Shown one piece after another: positions 1-8,907 of a stretch of 40,099 bases of DNA (its first letter is position 1; the number at the start of each line of letters is the position of its first letter). The translations under genes and the position numbers were made by a program. This DNA is from Ramlibacter sp. (GTDB lineage: Bacteria; Pseudomonadota; Gammaproteobacteria; Burkholderiales; Burkholderiaceae_C): contig NZ_JARXAB010000174.1 in NCBI RefSeq assembly GCF_029866045.1, positions 1 through 40,099 on the forward strand, written 5' to 3'. The notes beneath the pieces were generated by a model that saw only the letters and a program-made list of their open reading frames with translations, did not search any database and was not told where the DNA came from.

Positions 1-24
1 TTGCTGGCGGAGAAAGGGTTTCAT
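1..24 (-). CDS. prfA: Peptide chain release factor 1 (N-terminal 8 codons only)
   Basis: Only the first eight codons lie in the window, reading leftwards from an ATG at 24 and giving MKPFLRQQ. This matches the usual start of betaproteobacterial RF1 (MKPxLRxQL). The call also rests on position: hemA-prfA-prmC is a conserved gene order in this group, and hemA lies just upstream on the same strand. RF1 recognises UAA and UAG stop codons in the ribosomal A site and triggers peptide release. No strong Shine-Dalgarno sequence is visible before the ATG. The rest of the gene, including the GGQ and PxT motifs, is off the edge, so the identity is inferred. Confidence 0.6.
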
Positions 25-108
25 CGCGGAGGCGGGTGCGGGTGCGGGGGAAGGGGGCGGGCGGGGCCGGCCGGAGCCGGGGAGGGGACCGCGCTGCAAT
101 TGCCTGTG

Positions 109-155
109 GCAAGTGCGTGCTGCAAGTGCGTGCTGCATTTACGCACGGCACTTGC
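109..155. repeat. 13-bp tandem duplication and hairpin between hemA and prfA
   Basis: The unit GCAAGTGCGTGCT occurs twice in perfect tandem (109-121 and 122-134). The second copy can fold with 143-155: 122-128 pairs with 149-155 and 129-133 with 143-147, with a one-base bulge at 148 and a 9-nt loop. No T-run follows on either strand, so this is not a classical intrinsic terminator. It lies in the 172-bp gap between hemA and prfA and would be transcribed in a hemA-prfA mRNA. Confidence 0.6.
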
Positions 156-196
156 GCGCGGCATGGGACGGCGCGGGCCGCCCCGAGGCAGCGCCG

Positions 197-1465
197 CTAA
201 CCCTCTTTGCGAAGGAAGAAGTGCTCGATCGCGCCCATGGCACGCTGGCGCGTGACCTCGTCGCCCGCGCGCAGCTCGGCGAGGGCGCCGTGCAGCATCT
301 TTTGCGTGAGGCCGCGGGAGAGGGCGTCGAGCACCACCTCCACATCGTCGCCACGCGCCAGCAGCTTGCGCGCGCGGGCGAGTTCGGCCTCGCGCCACTC
401 GTCGGCCTGGGCATGCAGCTGGCGGATCATGGGCACCGCGCGGCGCTGGTCGAGCCAGTGCAGGAAGTTCTGAACCCCGGCGTCGACGATGGCCTCAGCC
501 TGAGCCACGGCCGCTTGCCGGTGCGCTTGGCCGGTTTGCACCACATGCGCCAGGTCGTCTACGGTGTAGAGGTAAATGTCCTCCAACGCCTTGACCTCGG
601 GCTCGATGTCGCGTGGCACGGCCAGGTCGACCATGAAAATGGGCCGGCGCTTGCGTTGCTTGAGCGCCCGCTCGACCGCCCCCAGGCCGATGATCGGCAG
701 CTGGCTGGCGGTGGAAGACACCACCACATCAAATTCGTGCAGGCGTGTGGGCAGGTCGGCCAGCCGGAGCACCTGGCCGCCAAAGCGGGAGGCGAGCTTC
801 TCGCCGCGCTCGAGGGTGCGGTTGGCGATGGTGATCGACTTGGGGTTTTTGGCCGCGAAATGCGTGGCCGCCAGCTCGATCATTTCGCCAGCGCCGACAA
901 AGAGCACCCTCAGGCGGGTGAAGTCTTCGAACAGCTGGCCGGCCAGTCGCACCGCCGCAGCGGACATGCTGATGGAGTGCGCGCCAATCTCGGTCGCGGT
1001 ACGCACTTCCTTGGCAACGGCAAAGGAGCGCTGGAACAACTGGTTGAGGGTGCTGCCCAGAGTGCCGGCTTCGTCGGCGACGCGGACCGCGTCCTTGAGT
1101 TGGCCCAGGATCTGGGCCTCACCCAGCACCATGGAGTCCAGGCCGCTGGCGACGCGGAAGGCATGGCGGGCGACCCGACCGTCTTCCAGGGTGTAGGCGT
1201 GAGAGCGAAGTTCAGCGGGAGACACGCCGCCCGAGCGGGCCAGCCAGTCGATGGTGGCGTCCATGGCCGCCTGTTCGGCGGCCAGGTAGATTTCGGTGCG
1301 GTTGCAGGTGGACAGCAGCGCCGCTTCAGGGGGTTGGCTGCTGCTCGCCAGATTGGTCCGCAGGGCGTGCAGGGTGGGGGCCACCTGGTCAATGGCAAAG
1401 GCGAAGCGCCCGCGCATATCGAGCGGCGCTGTCGTGTGATTGATGCCTAGGGCCCAGACCGCCAT
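197..1465 (-). CDS. hemA: Glutamyl-tRNA reductase
   Basis: A 422-residue protein that reduces glutamyl-tRNA(Glu) to glutamate-1-semialdehyde with NADPH, the first committed step of C5-pathway haem synthesis in the cytoplasm. Visible features are the N-terminal [12 protein letters not shown] motif, the catalytic cysteine C54 in STCNRTEIY, a nucleotide-binding stretch [12 protein letters not shown] near residue 190, and a C-terminal dimerisation helix region. Length is normal for the family. The start [10 protein letters not shown] at 1465 is chosen because the conserved domain begins there. An in-frame ATG nine codons upstream (1492, MDDKFYNLA) is possible but would overlap the start of the divergent gene. 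No Shine-Dalgarno sequence precedes 1465; instead a perfect TATAAT ends six bases before the ATG. Downstream lies prfA. Confidence 0.96.
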   Translation of the reverse strand: MAVWALGINHTTAPLDMRGRFAFAIDQVAPTLHALRTNLASSSQPPEAALLSTCNRTEIYLAAEQAAMDATIDWLARSGGVSPAELRSHAYTLEDGRVARHAFRVASGLDSMVLGEAQILGQLKDAVRVADEAGTLGSTLNQLFQRSFAVAKEVRTATEIGAHSISMSAAAVRLAGQLFEDFTRLRVLFVGAGEMIELAATHFAAKNPKSITIANRTLERGEKLASRFGGQVLRLADLPTRLHEFDVVVSSTASQLPIIGLGAVERALKQRKRRPIFMVDLAVPRDIEPEVKALEDIYLYTVDDLAHVVQTGQAHRQAAVAQAEAIVDAGVQNFLHWLDQRRAVPMIRQLHAQADEWREAELARARKLLARGDDVEVVLDALSRGLTQKMLHGALAELRAGDEVTRQRAMGAIEHFFLRKEG

Positions 1466-1471
1466 GGCCAG

Positions 1472-1500
1472 ATTATAAAATTTGTCATCCATGGGTCCAA
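1472..1500 (-). promoter_or_regulatory. Probable sigma-70 promoter for hemA
   Basis: On the minus strand a perfect -10 TATAAT occupies 1477-1472 and a -35-like TTGGAC occupies 1500-1495, separated by 17 bp. The first three bases of the -35 match TTGACA and the rest do not. Transcription would start near 1465, at the hemA ATG itself. The -35 lies inside the first codons of the divergent membrane-protein gene. Confidence 0.55.
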
Positions 1501-1769
1501 TCGATTTGATCGTCCACCTGGCCGGATTTGTTGCTCCGGCGCTCGCTTTGGGCCTTTTCATGGCGCTGGTGGGCCCTTCCTTGCCGGGTGGTGCTGCCCT
1601 GAAGTACTCCTTTTGGATGCGTGCGGGAATTTTGGTGCTCGTGGGCGTTGTTGCCCTGGGCGCTGGCCTGTGGGGTTTCGGCCGGGATGGCAAGATGGCC
1701 AGCTACGGTCTGTTGTTGGTGGCGGTAGCCACCGTCCAATGGCTGATGGTCGGGGGCTGGCGTCGCTGA
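1491..1769 (+). CDS. Small hypothetical membrane protein
   Basis: A 92-residue protein I do not recognise by name. It is hydrophobic, with three likely membrane segments at about residues 5-25 ([20 protein letters not shown]), 44-62 ([19 protein letters not shown]) and 68-86 ([20 protein letters not shown]), and it ends in WRR. The ATG at 1491 is chosen; a TTG three codons upstream (1482) is also open. It is divergent from hemA with only 25 bp between the starts. A TATAAA element at 1474-1479 could drive it with a very short leader. Small membrane proteins beside hemA may be a local feature of this lineage, but no function can be read from the sequence. Confidence 0.75.
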   Translation: MGPIDLIVHLAGFVAPALALGLFMALVGPSLPGGAALKYSFWMRAGILVLVGVVALGAGLWGFGRDGKMASYGLLLVAVATVQWLMVGGWRR

Positions 1770-1844
1770 AGAACTGCCTCCCGCGCTCCTGGCCACTTCA
1801 TCGCCATGCCACTGCTGAAGCCCGCTTCTGACTCAAACACCTGG

Positions 1845-1909
1845 CCCGAACGACCAGCCCGAACGACCGGCCAGAAGTTCCAGCCGGAACGATCAGCCCG
1901 AACGATCTG
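1845..1909. repeat. 13-bp tandem repeat, five degenerate units
   Basis: Units begin at 1845, 1858, 1871, 1884 and 1897, each a version of CCCGAACGACCAG. The middle unit is the most diverged (CCAGAAGTTCCAG). The array sits in the 185-bp gap between the small membrane protein gene and yaaA, ending 45 bp before the yaaA start. Nothing else recognisable is in that gap. Confidence 0.8.
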
Positions 1910-1954
1910 CAACCCCGCTACTTGAGAGCCGCCCGCCGCCCGCTGCCCATCACC

Positions 1955-2731
1955 ATGCTGTTCCTGCTGTCGCCCGCCAAGTCCCTGGACTACACCTCCC
2001 CCATCCCAGAGGTGCCACACACCTTGCCGCAGTTCCTGCCGCAATCGAAGGAACTGATCGCCACCCTGCGCGAGAAGTCCCCGCAGCAGATCGCCTCGCT
2101 CATGGACCTGAGCGACAAGCTCGCCAGCCTCAACGCTGCGCGCTACCAAGCCTGGTCGCCCCGATTCACCGCCAAGAACGCCCGGCAGGCGATCCTGGCC
2201 TTTGACGGCGACGTCTACGATGGCCTGCAGGCGCGCCAGCTCTCGGCCCCCGACCTGGAATGGGCGCAGGACCATCTGGCTATCTTGAGCGGCCTCTACG
2301 GTGTGCTGCGGCCGCTGGACTGGATGCAGCCCTATCGGCTGGAGATGGGCACCGCGCTCCCCGTGGGGGAGGGCTCCAACCTGTACCAGTTCTGGGGCCG
2401 ACGTCTTGCAGACCATCTCAACGCGCAGCTCGCGGGCGAGAAGGCGCCCGTCATCGTCAACCTGGCGTCGCAGGAGTACTTCAAGTCGGTGGACCGCAAG
2501 GCGCTCCAGGCGCGGGTGATTGAATGCGTGTTCGAGGACTGGAGCGCAGGCAAGTACAAGATCGTGAGCTTTTTCGCCAAGAAGGCGCGCGGCCTCATGG
2601 CCCGCTACGCGATCAGCCATCGCGTCAACACGCCCCGCAAGCTCGAGGCCTTCAACCTCGAGGGCTATGCCTTCGAACCGGCAGCTTCCGAGCCCGACCG
2701 CCTGGTGTTTCGCCGCAAGGCGGCCGCGTGA
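1955..2731 (+). CDS. yaaA: Peroxide stress protein YaaA (DUF328/UPF0246)
   Basis: A 258-residue protein, the same length as E. coli YaaA. The family lowers intracellular free iron and oxidative DNA damage during peroxide stress, and a DNA-binding fold has been described. The N-terminal [13 protein letters not shown] signature fixes the start at 1955 rather than the upstream in-frame start at 1922. Other family motifs are [32 protein letters not shown] and [12 protein letters not shown], and near the C-terminus [13 protein letters not shown]. The stop overlaps a possible GTG start of queF, so the two genes may be co-transcribed. The promoter is not clear; a 13-bp tandem repeat lies immediately upstream. 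Confidence 0.95.
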   Translation: MLFLLSPAKSLDYTSPIPEVPHTLPQFLPQSKELIATLREKSPQQIASLMDLSDKLASLNAARYQAWSPRFTAKNARQAILAFDGDVYDGLQARQLSAPDLEWAQDHLAILSGLYGVLRPLDWMQPYRLEMGTALPVGEGSNLYQFWGRRLADHLNAQLAGEKAPVIVNLASQEYFKSVDRKALQARVIECVFEDWSAGKYKIVSFFAKKARGLMARYAISHRVNTPRKLEAFNLEGYAFEPAASEPDRLVFRRKAAA

Positions 2732-2751
2732 GCCACCCAGGGCAATCCGTC

Positions 2752-3597
2752 ATGTCGACACCCGAACAATCCTTGCTGGGAAAGCCGGCCGCCTACGGCG
2801 ACCAGTACGACCCCACGCTGCTCTTTCCGATCCCGCGGGCCACTAAGCGCGCCGAGCTGGGCCTCTCGGGTCAGCCGCCTTTTTTTGGCGCCGACCTGTG
2901 GACAGCCTACGAGCTGTCTTGGCTCACCCCGCGCGGCAAGCCGCAGGTGGCAATTGCCCATGTGACCGTGCCTTGTGAAACACCGCACATCGTCGAGAGC
3001 AAGTCCTTCAAGCTGTACCTCAACAGCTTCAGCAACACGCCCTTTCCGTCCCTGGACGCGGTGCGCGAGCGCCTGCGCGCCGACCTGACCGAGGCGGTCT
3101 GGCGCGGCCAGACCCCAGGCGCTTCGGTGGGCGTACGCATGCTGTTGCCAGAGGACTTTGGCCGCGAGCGCATTGCCGAACTAGAGGGCCTCTGCCTGGA
3201 CCGGCTCGACATCGACTGCGACCGCTACACCCCTGCGCCCGAGTACCTCACCGCCGCCTTTCACGAGGCGCCGGTGGCGGAGACCCTCACCAGCCACCTG
3301 CTCAAAAGCAACTGCCTGGTCACCGGCCAGCCCGATTGGGGCAGTGTGCAGGTTCACTACAGCGGACCGCAAATCGACCAGGGTGGTCTGCTGCGCTACC
3401 TGGTGAGTTTTCGCAACCACAACGAGTTCCACGAGCAGTGCGTGGAGCGCATCTTCATGGACATCTGGCGCCAGTGCCGCCCGATCAAGCTCAGTGTCTA
3501 TGCCCGCTACACCCGTCGCGGCGGCCTCGACATCAATCCCTGGCGCACCAGTCACCCCGGGGCCCTGCCGCCCCACCAGCGGACGGCTCGCCAGTAA
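2752..3597 (+). CDS. queF: NADPH-dependent 7-cyano-7-deazaguanine reductase
   Basis: A 281-residue long-form QueF (E. coli type, two fused tunnelling-fold halves). It reduces the nitrile preQ0 to the amine preQ1 in the queuosine tRNA-modification pathway. The nucleophilic cysteine is C188 in [12 protein letters not shown] and the general acid is D195, both in the expected places. The family motif [12 protein letters not shown] is at residues 82-93. The ATG at 2752 follows an AGGG about nine bases upstream. An alternative GTG at 2728 overlaps the yaaA stop (GTGA) and would add eight residues. No other queuosine genes are in the window. Confidence 0.96.
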   Translation: MSTPEQSLLGKPAAYGDQYDPTLLFPIPRATKRAELGLSGQPPFFGADLWTAYELSWLTPRGKPQVAIAHVTVPCETPHIVESKSFKLYLNSFSNTPFPSLDAVRERLRADLTEAVWRGQTPGASVGVRMLLPEDFGRERIAELEGLCLDRLDIDCDRYTPAPEYLTAAFHEAPVAETLTSHLLKSNCLVTGQPDWGSVQVHYSGPQIDQGGLLRYLVSFRNHNEFHEQCVERIFMDIWRQCRPIKLSVYARYTRRGGLDINPWRTSHPGALPPHQRTARQ

Positions 3598-3616
3598 GGA
3601 GCTAGAGCGCGTTGCC

Positions 3617-6600
3617 TCAGCGCGCGTTTTCGAGGAACCAGTATCGGCGCCTCCGCGTCGAGGAGATGGTGCCCGTGATGCCACTGGCCTCGATGGCGGA
3701 CTCTTTTGCATTGGGTCCGCCGATGCGGAAGTCCACTGCGCGCTCGAGCGTCTCGCCCGTGGTCGGGTCGCGGTACTGCACGAGAGCGGTGCCGGCCACC
3801 ACGCTGGGTGCCAGCCCGCCGCCACGGATGTTGGCCGATGTGGCGGCTTTGCAAAGTACCGGCGCGGCGTAGGACGTGGCCTGGCCCAGGTTGGCCGCGC
3901 AGCTGTTGGCGGCAGGCCGCGTGGGCCGGTGGGTGGCGAAATAGGTCACGCCACCCACGGTGGTGGGCGCATTGACCACCTTCTCGCCATTGACGCCATC
4001 CAGCGAGATGTAGCAGCCGCGGGTTGAGGCCAGCCCGGAGGCAACGTCGACCAGATCGCCTGGCACCAGTGGCGTCACCGCTCCCGTGGGCGTGCCCTTG
4101 GTGAGGCGGGTGTCGATCAGCGTGAAGAAACGGTCGTTGGAGGTTGTCGACAGCGGCTTTTCGCGGTCGCCCGAGCCCGCCAGCACCGCAGCGAAGGTGC
4201 GGTTCAGAACCACATCGGGCGAGTAGAAAAACTTGCGCACCGGGCTGCTCGTGCCGCCAAGCGTGGCGAAGGCGTACATGCCCCAGTCGTCCGTGCCGGC
4301 GAGCACGCCACCCGTCGTCTCCTTCTCGAAATCGAGGCGGTAGATGTTGCCGCCAACGTCGGCAGCATAGGCGCGGTCAATATAGCCGTCGTAGTCGGCG
4401 TCGACCAGGGCCACGTCGGCCGCCACGCTGCGGCTGGTGTCAAACCGCCGCAGCACCGCGCCGGTGAAGGCGTCGAGCACCAGTACCGCATTGCCCATGG
4501 TGGTGGTGCCTGGTGTCGGCTGGTCCTCGGCGACGTTGTCGTAGCCGGCACCCATCACGATCACCGGGTCGGTCCGGCCCTTGAGCCGGGCCACCCGGGG
4601 CTCAGACCAGGTCTGTCCGAGGACGGGCAGGTTGGCGCTGGTGTGCTTCCACAGGTACACCGGGCTCGACGGGGTGGTCACGTCCAGCGCATACAGTTCG
4701 CGCCCGCCCCGGCGCATGCCCACGAAAAGAATCACCCGGTCGCTGGTGCCGGCGGTATTGAGGCGCTGGTAGATGCCGATCGGGCCGTCGACGAAGTAGT
4801 CGCGCGGTGTGGGGGCGGTCGTCCCTGGCTGGGTCGGCACCACCGTGGTCGAAAGCCGGATTTCTGGCGCGTTGTCCCGCAGCCGCTTGAGACGTGCGAG
4901 GTGCTCGCTCGGGATGAAGGACCAGAGTTCGTCGCCTGCGCCGGTGCCCGAGGCGTTGCCATTGACCGCCCGCAGCATGCCGTCGTTGCTGCCGTAGAAC
5001 ACCACCACCCCGGTGCTGCCGCCGTAATTGACGACGGCCGGACGCGAGTGCAGCACGTCTCCGTGGATGGAGGGGCGTACCGTGGTCGTGCCCCCGGGGC
5101 CGGTTTCGTCGCCGGCGTTGTCGGTACCCCGCACCCAGTTGATCAGGGCGGTGCGGGCGGCAGCGCTCGCCGCGCCCAGGGTGGCGGCGGTGAGGCTGGC
5201 GTTGCCGTCGACAAACTGGTGGGCGCTGCTGGTGGCGAGGGTGATGGGGGAGGTCGGTTGGGCCGCGCAGCCCAGGCAAGTGAACACCTTGCGCGTGGTC
5301 TGGCTGGTGGCATAGGTCAGCCGCTGGCGCTGGGCTGCGCCGCCTTTCTCGACCACCTCGCCGTCGGGCCGGTCGGAGGTGGAGGCGGGGGTGCCCATGG
5401 CCTGATTGACCCAGAAGTTGCTGTCGGCCGTCCAGTACGAGGCGGCGTTGGGCGAGATGAAGCCAGTCGTCCCCGTGACGGCGTCCTCGCCTGCGGCGTC
5501 GACCAGTCGGACGCTGCCGTCCAGCGGGTTGTAGTCAAAGCGGTACTGCTTGAGGTTGCCGCGCCAGCGGGGCCGGGCTTCCTGGTCGGGCCGGAACATG
5601 CCGAGGAACACCTGGTTCTGGTAGGTGCCCCGGGTGGTCATGCTCACCGGCAGGCTGGCCGAGGTGAACACGCTGTTCACCGCCTGGATCTGGTTGAAGA
5701 TCCGCTGCAAGGCGTCGACGATCCGGCCGCCATTGTTGACCGTGGAGTCGATATTGAAATACTGGCCGCCACTTCGGTTGGCCATGCTCGTGAGAAGCGC
5801 CGACCAGCCTGGCCCCTGGCCGTTGGTGACCGGGTCGATGTCCAGCGTGTAAGTGGTGATGCCTTGGGGCGAGGCCCGCATGAACCGTGCCCATTCGTCC
5901 GCCATGTTCGACTGCGAGCCGGAGGGTGACAGGCCGGTGATGTCGGCCGGTCGGGTCATGCCCATCGCCGTGTACGCGGCACTCAGCGCGGTGGAGGCGG
6001 CGGACGAGTCGGAGGCGTTGTCCTGTGCCGAGCCGTTGCTCACATAGATGATGTAGTTGCGCCCGCAGTTGGTCACGGTGGGGCCGTTGTACCGGGTGGC
6101 GTTCACCGCATCCAGCGCATTGCCGGTCATGGCATAGATGGCGTTCGACTGCGAGCTGCCGGAGGTGTTGCCCCGGTAGTCGGTCTTTGTCTTGGTCCTA
6201 CCGGAAACCGCATTGCGGCTGGCGAAGTAGTACCAAGCCTCGGCCATGGACAGGGCGGCCTTGCCGTTGTTGGAGCGGTCGCCGGAGGCGCTCAAGCTGG
6301 TCACCAGGGACCGCAGCCGCTGCTTGTAGGTGTCGTCCAGCGGGCGAATTGCGGCCCGCACGTAGCCGCCGTCGGCGCCGGTGTTGCCCGAGCCGGTCTC
6401 GGTGAACATCATCAAGCCCACATTGAATTGGTTGGAGGGCAAGGCCGCGATCGTGTCACCGACCGCTGTCATTTCGCGCGCGAACATGGACGACCAGTTC
6501 GCGGTGTTGTCCATGATGATCAGGACATTGGCCGCGCCGGCCGACGTGGTCTGCCCGGCGTACAGGTCGATATCGCTCGTGTACTGCGAGGCCGCAGGGA

Positions 6601-6664
6601 CGGCGCTGAGCGCGGCGAGCAGGGACAGGCCCACTCCCAGGATTTGGTGGATCAGGCGTCGCAT
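3617..6664 (-). CDS. pilY1: Type IV pilus assembly/adhesion protein PilY1
   Basis: A 1015-residue secreted protein, last gene of the minor pilin operon. PilY1 works with minor pilins at the pilus tip in priming, adhesion and surface sensing. The first 26 residues form a signal peptide (LSLLAALSAVPAAS). A von Willebrand A-like domain follows at about residues 45-390; its metal-site motif is D52-N-T-A-N rather than the canonical DxSxS. The C-terminal half is the PilY1 beta-propeller, with the EF-hand-like calcium loop DADYDGYID from D755 and the following DVGGNIYRLDF. The start at 6664 has an AAGGA seven bases upstream and lies 22 bp after the pilX stop. It is shorter than Pseudomonas PilY1. 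Confidence 0.93.
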   Translation of the reverse strand: MRRLIHQILGVGLSLLAALSAVPAASQYTSDIDLYAGQTTSAGAANVLIIMDNTANWSSMFAREMTAVGDTIAALPSNQFNVGLMMFTETGSGNTGADGGYVRAAIRPLDDTYKQRLRSLVTSLSASGDRSNNGKAALSMAEAWYYFASRNAVSGRTKTKTDYRGNTSGSSQSNAIYAMTGNALDAVNATRYNGPTVTNCGRNYIIYVSNGSAQDNASDSSAASTALSAAYTAMGMTRPADITGLSPSGSQSNMADEWARFMRASPQGITTYTLDIDPVTNGQGPGWSALLTSMANRSGGQYFNIDSTVNNGGRIVDALQRIFNQIQAVNSVFTSASLPVSMTTRGTYQNQVFLGMFRPDQEARPRWRGNLKQYRFDYNPLDGSVRLVDAAGEDAVTGTTGFISPNAASYWTADSNFWVNQAMGTPASTSDRPDGEVVEKGGAAQRQRLTYATSQTTRKVFTCLGCAAQPTSPITLATSSAHQFVDGNASLTAATLGAASAAARTALINWVRGTDNAGDETGPGGTTTVRPSIHGDVLHSRPAVVNYGGSTGVVVFYGSNDGMLRAVNGNASGTGAGDELWSFIPSEHLARLKRLRDNAPEIRLSTTVVPTQPGTTAPTPRDYFVDGPIGIYQRLNTAGTSDRVILFVGMRRGGRELYALDVTTPSSPVYLWKHTSANLPVLGQTWSEPRVARLKGRTDPVIVMGAGYDNVAEDQPTPGTTTMGNAVLVLDAFTGAVLRRFDTSRSVAADVALVDADYDGYIDRAYAADVGGNIYRLDFEKETTGGVLAGTDDWGMYAFATLGGTSSPVRKFFYSPDVVLNRTFAAVLAGSGDREKPLSTTSNDRFFTLIDTRLTKGTPTGAVTPLVPGDLVDVASGLASTRGCYISLDGVNGEKVVNAPTTVGGVTYFATHRPTRPAANSCAANLGQATSYAAPVLCKAATSANIRGGGLAPSVVAGTALVQYRDPTTGETLERAVDFRIGGPNAKESAIEASGITGTISSTRRRRYWFLENAR

Positions 6665-6686
6665 GGTGTCGTCCTTCTCTGGGTCT

Positions 6687-7262
6687 TCACTTGCACAGAT
6701 TGATCGCGTCGGACTGAACCATCCGCAGCGCCGCACCTTGGTTGACCGCGACCTTGGCGCCGCTTCGGGCGTCGACCACTTCGGCGCGGATGTTCCATTC
6801 GGTGTCGGCGCACAGCGAGTTGTCGGCCAGCTTCCCGGCCTCTCCCGGGGTAGGCATTTGCATACCGGGCATCGACACCGTACCTGAGCGGATGCAGGCC
6901 GCGTCGCTTGCGGTGCCTGGATCGAGCTCACTGTTCTTGACGATACGTACCCGGTAGCAAGTTGGCGTGGGTGTGATGCGCACCGTATAGCTGACGCTGC
7001 CGGTGTTCACCACGATGGGCGCGGAGGCGGCCAGGGTGGGGTTGCGCGCGAAGGTGTCGGAGCTGATGGTCTGCTCAATGGCCACCTGCGCAGCGGCCTC
7101 GCCCTCGCTGCGCGCCTGCATATTGCCGACGATGCGCAAATTAGTGGTGGACCCGAGGAAGGCGTTGATCGCCAGCAGCGCCAGCAGCACCAGGAAGACC
7201 AGCACCACCACGAGGCTGGCGCCACCCTCGCGGCGGTGCATTGAATTTTTGTGCGGCGTCAT
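6687..7262 (-). CDS. pilX: Type IV pilus minor pilin/assembly protein PilX
   Basis: A 191-residue prepilin-like protein. A short basic leader (MHRREGG) precedes a hydrophobic helix ASLVVVLVFLVLLALLAINA. The expected prepilin peptidase cut is after G14, and the +5 residue is V19 rather than Glu, as is common for PilX. The rest is a globular domain with Cys residues near 102, 122, 152 and the C-terminus (NLCK). Its ATG at 7262 overlaps the pilW stop (ATGA), so translation is probably coupled. PilX belongs to the tip complex with PilV, PilW, FimT and PilY1. Confidence 0.9.
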   Translation of the reverse strand: MTPHKNSMHRREGGASLVVVLVFLVLLALLAINAFLGSTTNLRIVGNMQARSEGEAAAQVAIEQTISSDTFARNPTLAASAPIVVNTGSVSYTVRITPTPTCYRVRIVKNSELDPGTASDAACIRSGTVSMPGMQMPTPGEAGKLADNSLCADTEWNIRAEVVDARSGAKVAVNQGAALRMVQSDAINLCK

Positions 7263-8311
7263 GGCGTCTCCCGCAGGCCTGCCACCGACTGCAGCCGAAC
7301 GGTGGTGGTGCCCACGCGCCGCTTGAACGCATCACTGGATGCCGGCACGAGATAGGGGTTGCTGCCTTGCAGCCCCAGGTTGTACGAGCGGGCGTCCAAA
7401 TAGCCGGGGGTGGCCTCGGTGCTGCGCGAGAGCACGGTGAGTCGGGCTCCCACCACATTGCCCCAGCCGGCCAGTGCCGCCGCCTGGGACTCCGCCAAGC
7501 TCGAGGCGCCGGCCAGGCCAAGCCATTGATCGGGAACGCCGTCGCCGCTGGTGTCAAAGCCGTAGTCGAAGGCCACCTGCTCGATGCCCTCGGCCAGGGG
7601 CACTGACACCATGCCACTGTCTCGAAGCTCCAGCCGCTTGAGGGTGGGAATGCCGTCGCCCGTGCCTGCGCACTCGCTGCAGCGGGCCAGATAGTAGATT
7701 CGAACGAGGAAGCGCCGGACCAGATTGGGGTTGCCATCGCGGTCTCGCAGCACCAGCCCGGTGCCGCTGGCAGTGGCCAAGAAGGGCGCGACGTCGTCCA
7801 GAAAGTGGGAGGCTTGCAACACGAGCGTCCCCACCGGCGCGGCGCTGGCGGCCAGGGGGGTGGTGTCGAGCCGGCGCAGCACCATGACCGGTGTGCCGGT
7901 CTTCCAGTCTGCGGGGAGACAGCCCAAGGCGGCGGCCTCGCTGGCGGTGTAGCCCCGTAGCGGCAGGGGCAGGGTGGTCGGGCTGCCGGCGGCATGGGTG
8001 GCGTTGAGGCTGGCGGCCAGCACGCCAGCCGCGGCGCAGGGCGAGGCGCTGTCGACGAAACCACTGGCCGCCGCGGTGCCGAAATAGCCCGCCATGGACA
8101 GGTCTTCGGCCAGCAGGTCGAGGGCGTGGCGGGCATTCTCGATATGCCGCATCGACTTTTCGAGTTCGGCCGCCGATCGGCTGGCGTTGGCGAACATCAG
8201 TGCCATCCCGGCCACCACCATCATGCCCAACGCCAGGCCCACCATCAGCTCGACCAGGCTCACCCCGGCTTGCCGCCAGGGCGCGTGGCGACCTTGCCCC
8301 GGGCGCCTCAC
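7259..8311 (-). CDS. pilW: Type IV pilus minor pilin PilW
   Basis: A 350-residue minor pilin. The prepilin peptidase motif is G16|VSLVE with Glu at +5 (E21), followed by the hydrophobic helix LMVGLALGMMVVAGMALM. The large C-terminal domain carries the usual PilW features ENARHALDLLAEDLSMAGYFG, near residue 62, and cysteines at about 190-200 (ARCSECAG). It begins with GTG at 8311, overlapping the pilV stop (GTGA), and its own stop overlaps the pilX start. It acts in the inner membrane and pilus tip as part of the priming complex. Confidence 0.93.
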   Translation of the reverse strand: MRRPGQGRHAPWRQAGVSLVELMVGLALGMMVVAGMALMFANASRSAAELEKSMRHIENARHALDLLAEDLSMAGYFGTAAASGFVDSASPCAAAGVLAASLNATHAAGSPTTLPLPLRGYTASEAAALGCLPADWKTGTPVMVLRRLDTTPLAASAAPVGTLVLQASHFLDDVAPFLATASGTGLVLRDRDGNPNLVRRFLVRIYYLARCSECAGTGDGIPTLKRLELRDSGMVSVPLAEGIEQVAFDYGFDTSGDGVPDQWLGLAGASSLAESQAAALAGWGNVVGARLTVLSRSTEATPGYLDARSYNLGLQGSNPYLVPASSDAFKRRVGTTTVRLQSVAGLRETP

Positions 8312-8907
8312 AACAGGCTCCCGATACGCACCACGGTGCTCACTCCGCGGCGCAGACTGGGGTCCGGAAAAGCGGTCGCGTCGTCACTTCCGCAGGTCAG
8401 TGGCGTGGCGGCGGTGCGCTGCACCCCCTGCCAGACCAGGGACACCAGCAGCTCTCCCGCGTTGCCCGTGGCGCTGATGCAGCCGCGCACCCGCGCCAGT
8501 TCAGCGCCGGGTTGGCCCATCGCCTGGCGAACCAGGGCGTGCCATTCGCACACGTCGGTGTTGGCCAGGTCGAAGGCGCCAGCGGCGAAGCCCGGCACCG
8601 CACCGGCAGGGGGGGCTGGCGGCACCGTGCAGACCCCGTTGACCCCAACCGCGTCGCGCAGGTAGTAGTCCTTGACCGCGCCCGTCCGGTTCAGGGTAAT
8701 CCGCTCGGCCATGTCTTGCACCAGGGCCATGCCCTGGGCCCGCTGGTAGCCCTCGAGGCTACTGATCGCGGTACGCGCCTGCAGGCCGATGAAGCCCAGC
8801 ACGCCGAAGGCCACCACCAGCAGGGCTACCAGGGCCTCGACCAGGGCCGCGCCGCGCTGCCGCTGCGGCGATGGCGGGTGCATTGGAGGCGGGCAGCGTG
8901 TCGTCAT
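8308..8907 (-). CDS. pilV: Type IV pilus minor pilin PilV
   Basis: A 199-residue minor pilin. The leader ends QRQRG19, then A20-A-L-V-E24 with Glu at +5, then a hydrophobic helix (ALVALLVVAFGVLGFIGLQ). The GFIGLQ segment and the following helix with YQRAQGMALVQDMAERI are typical of PilV. The ATG at 8907 overlaps the fimT stop, so the whole fimT-pilV-pilW-pilX run is chained by stop/start overlaps. It joins the minor pilin tip complex. Confidence 0.92.
   Translation of the reverse strand: MTTRCPPPMHPPSPQRQRGAALVEALVALLVVAFGVLGFIGLQARTAISSLEGYQRAQGMALVQDMAERITLNRTGAVKDYYLRDAVGVNGVCTVPPAPPAGAVPGFAAGAFDLANTDVCEWHALVRQAMGQPGAELARVRGCISATGNAGELLVSLVWQGVQRTAATPLTCGSDDATAFPDPSLRRGVSTVVRIGSLL

Noticed and set aside
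113..1450. 445-codon open frame antisense to hemA
   Set aside because: Shadow frame; hemA on the other strand has its catalytic cysteine and complete domain order.
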